Shown here piece after piece: positions 63,801 through 64,000 of a stretch of 64,000 nucleotides of DNA. Every line of letters begins with the position of its first letter. The stretch's first letter is position 1. Below the pieces are notes generated by a model. That model worked only from the letters and a program-made list of their open reading frames with translations, did no database searches and was not told the DNA's origin. Location of the stretch: NCBI RefSeq assembly GCF_025362475.1, contig NZ_JANYGH010000073.1, positions 1-64,000 of the forward strand. Direction: 5' to 3'. The DNA comes from Mucilaginibacter sp. GTDB lineage: Bacteria > Bacteroidota > Bacteroidia > Sphingobacteriales > Sphingobacteriaceae. The translations under genes and the position numbers were made by a program.

Positions 63801-64000
63801 GCAAGACCATAATTACCAGTCAAATTTTAAATACCTGGCAGCTACCAATAGTATCCAGTCATTAAGTCCGGTAACAACAGGTAACTACAGCATCTCTTTC
63901 TTAACTATCGGGACGGCATTTAAAAAAACTACAGGCATTGATAATACTTCGCCACTGTTTCAGGAATTGCTGGCAAACCGTACCATTATATCGGGAAGGC
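57805..64000 (+). CDS. sprA: SprA, type IX secretion outer-membrane translocon (3' end outside window)
   Basis: An uninterrupted reading frame of 2065 codons to the window end; SprA is usually about 2400 residues, so roughly the last sixth is missing. It forms the giant outer-membrane beta barrel through which T9SS substrates leave. Matches include FNFNFDQKIQLNVTGNIGDK, KLKITTNYNTDAQFQFENQVKL, EIIQKVEAGTVSMPLNTTLI and the final ELLANRTIISGR, which stays in frame at 64000. An in-frame TGA ends at 57801, so the earliest usual start is TTG at 57805; it gives a signal peptide (LIRIFTYNIIISVLLIFAFG, cleavage after GSAFA). Repeated WNVDLA-like strand patterns cover the later part. Confidence 0.96.
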   Translation, partial: MIRIFTYNIIISVLLIFAFGGLGSAFAQQPVPNAKPDTTQKNAPLNLAQPKNVRLREGIFSSDPPGLVRTIEYDATSNRYILYERVGNLLYRPPQYLTFAQYLKLKEKSNQRSYYRQLADNYAYDSQQPGFIPVIKVRSRTFEQIFGSQNIDIRPQGSAEMIMAGQVNKNQNPLFNTRQRSQFNFNFDQKIQLNVTGNIGDKLKITTNYNTDAQFQFENQVKLDYTGSPDEIIQKVEAGTVSMPLNTTLITGSQALFGIKTKLKFGRLDVTSILSQQRSQSKTITITNGSQQGEFKLTPADYEANKHFFLSQYFRNNYNKALANIPIISSNINITKIEVWTTNRTNVTTDSRDILAFLDLGENKPYNTSRIQGGAGFSGLPAGFKGPGFAQQSNSLLTNLPADARQTNSNAVASYFQSTGSTDNYAKLTYARKLTDKEYTLHPQLGYISLNYPLNNDEVLAVAYQYTVNGVQYQVGEFSSDVAVSPSTPKVLFVKLLKNELLKTNLPSWDLMMKNIYSLGAYQIAPTNFKLTVTRLDDKSGIEKTVMEEGVNTKGKLWLQVTGLDNLNQQSDKQPDGYFDFLEGVTIDSQNGRIVFPTIEPFGSDLASKFTAGETDLAKRYVYQPLYDSTKTIAQQYFPALNRYVIKGTYTSTGGSEYQLNAVNIPQGSVTVTAGQLKLTEATDYTIDYNAGRIRILNQALLSSGQPISVKLENNELFGVQQKSLYGSRLDYHVNDKLALGGTIMHLTEQPITQNEIAGEESISNTIWGFDANYSSDSRMLTRLVDKIPFIHTKAPSSVTFSGEFAQLLPGSPGALNFAGSKNGTSYLDDFENSQSIIDIKSANAWQISGTPQLFSEASMFNDLTYGYNRARLAFYNIDPIFYTNSGNIPMSRAELSNHYARQVLEQEVFPYKQSATGQPLTLATLNMAFYPNIRGPYNYATSGFNTDGTLQNPKTRWGGMFRKLETNDFESLNVSYIEFWVLDPFIYKPNSAGGDLYFNLGSISEDILKDGRKSLENSLPVNGDQTQVDETNWGRVSRLQPVINAFDNNPSARKLQDVGLDGLNDVDEQTKFAPIVTQIKGQLSGQAATNFANDPSSDDYQYYQGAALDQARLGILDRYSKYNGTDGNSKTSEQSQADLGIQNSASTSLPDGEDINRDNNMSQEDSYFQYKVSIRPGDMIVGQNNISDKVTATIKLPNGTTQSVNWYQFRIPITDYQSKVGNIDDFKAIRFMRMFMTNFADTAILRFATLQLVRGEWRAFNIEKNPLNVIADPAISNPPIDNSTLDVQAVNIEENGNRTPIPYVVPPGIQRQRNYNNLQTNTKLNEQSLSLNVKSLRDGYSRAAFRTFYNDLRKYKRIQMFVHAEGDMLKDNDLNAFLRLGVDYQDNYYEYEVPLKITQPGTHDPDAIWPDVNAIDLELGLLTRAKLKRNHSNVAFNQVFKYTEGNQVVYIKGQPDLSRLRTIMVGVRNPLKGDQPSAVDDGLDKTGTVWFDELRLTDFDQRGGWAATARLDTKLADFADVTVSGSKTTVGFGSLDSRLNDRSQSDDQIYDISATAELGKFFPDKSGIHIPAYINVSSQKSMPQYDPGSPDIELKQTLAAATSARERDSIRNAAVDYTMRKSINFTNVHKSKTNPNSPSRIWDVENLNASYAYTQFMHHDFTTQTDLEKSYRFTLAYNYTNSPKYYSPFAKIIKSNLLALARDINFSILPTRLNFSINFDRFYSENTLRDNDPNNFIPIPTTTFNKYFNITRVYGIGWNLSKSLQLDIDATNLSVVDEPAGRINGLKRDTLWDNLKKLGRTTNYNHTINLNYTLPINKIPGLDWTSVVTRYSAHFNWQTQPLFALNDPSYDVGNSISNLREIQVNPTFNMVSLYNKFPFIRKAGNPNAPGGLSKVLIGLLTSVKNLSGTYSRKQGTYIPGYLPQSGIFGQNSDYNAPGIGFLLGSQTDIRAKAVANGWITTDTLQNQLYTTSLNEDMHFRGVIEPFKDLRIELIAFKTQDHNYQSNFKYLAATNSIQSLSPVTTGNYSISFLTIGTAFKKTTGIDNTSPLFQELLANRTIISGR

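Noticed and set aside
1-64000. CRISPR array, prophage, IS transposase, rRNA or tRNA genes
   Set aside because: No direct-repeat arrays, integrase/transposase motifs or cloverleaf sequences were seen; the intergenic gaps are short and explained by hairpins and repeats. A tRNAscan or ISfinder run could still find something small.

Overview
This 64 kb window looks like chromosomal DNA of a Bacteroidota bacterium of the family Sphingobacteriaceae, most likely a Mucilaginibacter or Pedobacter relative. The evidence is moderate AT-richness, many TAnnTTTG-type -7 promoter elements with few Shine-Dalgarno sites, and families largely confined to the phylum (SprA, DUF2480, DUF4292, DUF4834, DUF6427, the RemB/Wzi-like barrel). 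The genus is inferred from gene content only.

Layout. 1-708 is the 3' end of typA/bipA. 890-8318 is a surface-polysaccharide block: a beta-helix lipoprotein, a flippase on the minus strand, then four glycosyltransferases and a methyltransferase on the plus strand. A DUF433/DUF5615 toxin-antitoxin pair (8324-8914) and a large YfhO-type membrane protein follow. 11580-16651 holds two small membrane proteins, uvrB, upp, a YjjG-type nucleotidase, a DinB-family protein and an unannotated 37-residue membrane peptide. 16727-20046 holds an LpxH-like hydrolase, a MurG-like glycosyltransferase and a DUF6427 membrane protein. 20206-25758 is a tight run purQ-coaX-outer-membrane protein-lptC-SurA/PpiD-like isomerase ending in a strong terminator. 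26104-31059 carries DUF2480, DUF3108 and DUF3109 genes, then gmd and a beta-barrel protein. 31196-36055 on the minus strand has an ABC transporter pair and dxs. 36276-44911 has scpA, glyA, a 1042-residue hybrid histidine kinase, comF, rlmN and an amidohydrolase. 45055-54753 runs acyP, a second flippase, dut, TPR protein, DUF4292 lipoprotein, an EnvC-like degenerate LytM factor, two TatA/B-like genes (one only 54 codons), gatA and a MltD-like transglycosylase. 54873-64000 has maeB, ruvA and the first 2065 codons of sprA, the giant outer-membrane type IX secretion translocon, cut by the window end.

Themes. Most genes serve the envelope: polysaccharide assembly and flipping, lipid A/LPS (LpxH, LptC), outer-membrane folding, peptidoglycan remodelling, Tat export and type IX secretion, mixed with housekeeping metabolism. 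No CRISPR array, prophage, IS transposase, rRNA or tRNA was found.

The most interesting unexplained structure is non-coding. Three copies of a ~97 bp inverted-repeat element (17658, 25904, 41689) share both a ~26 bp terminal arm and an asymmetric core, so they form a MITE/REP-doublet-like family; a second, apparently related short repeat lies next to two of them. Several long near-perfect palindromes (802-843, 12224-12267, 14420-14446, 31090-31130) and a mini-ORF plus hairpin leader before purQ also deserve attention. I did not find a clear new multi-gene defence or metabolic system.
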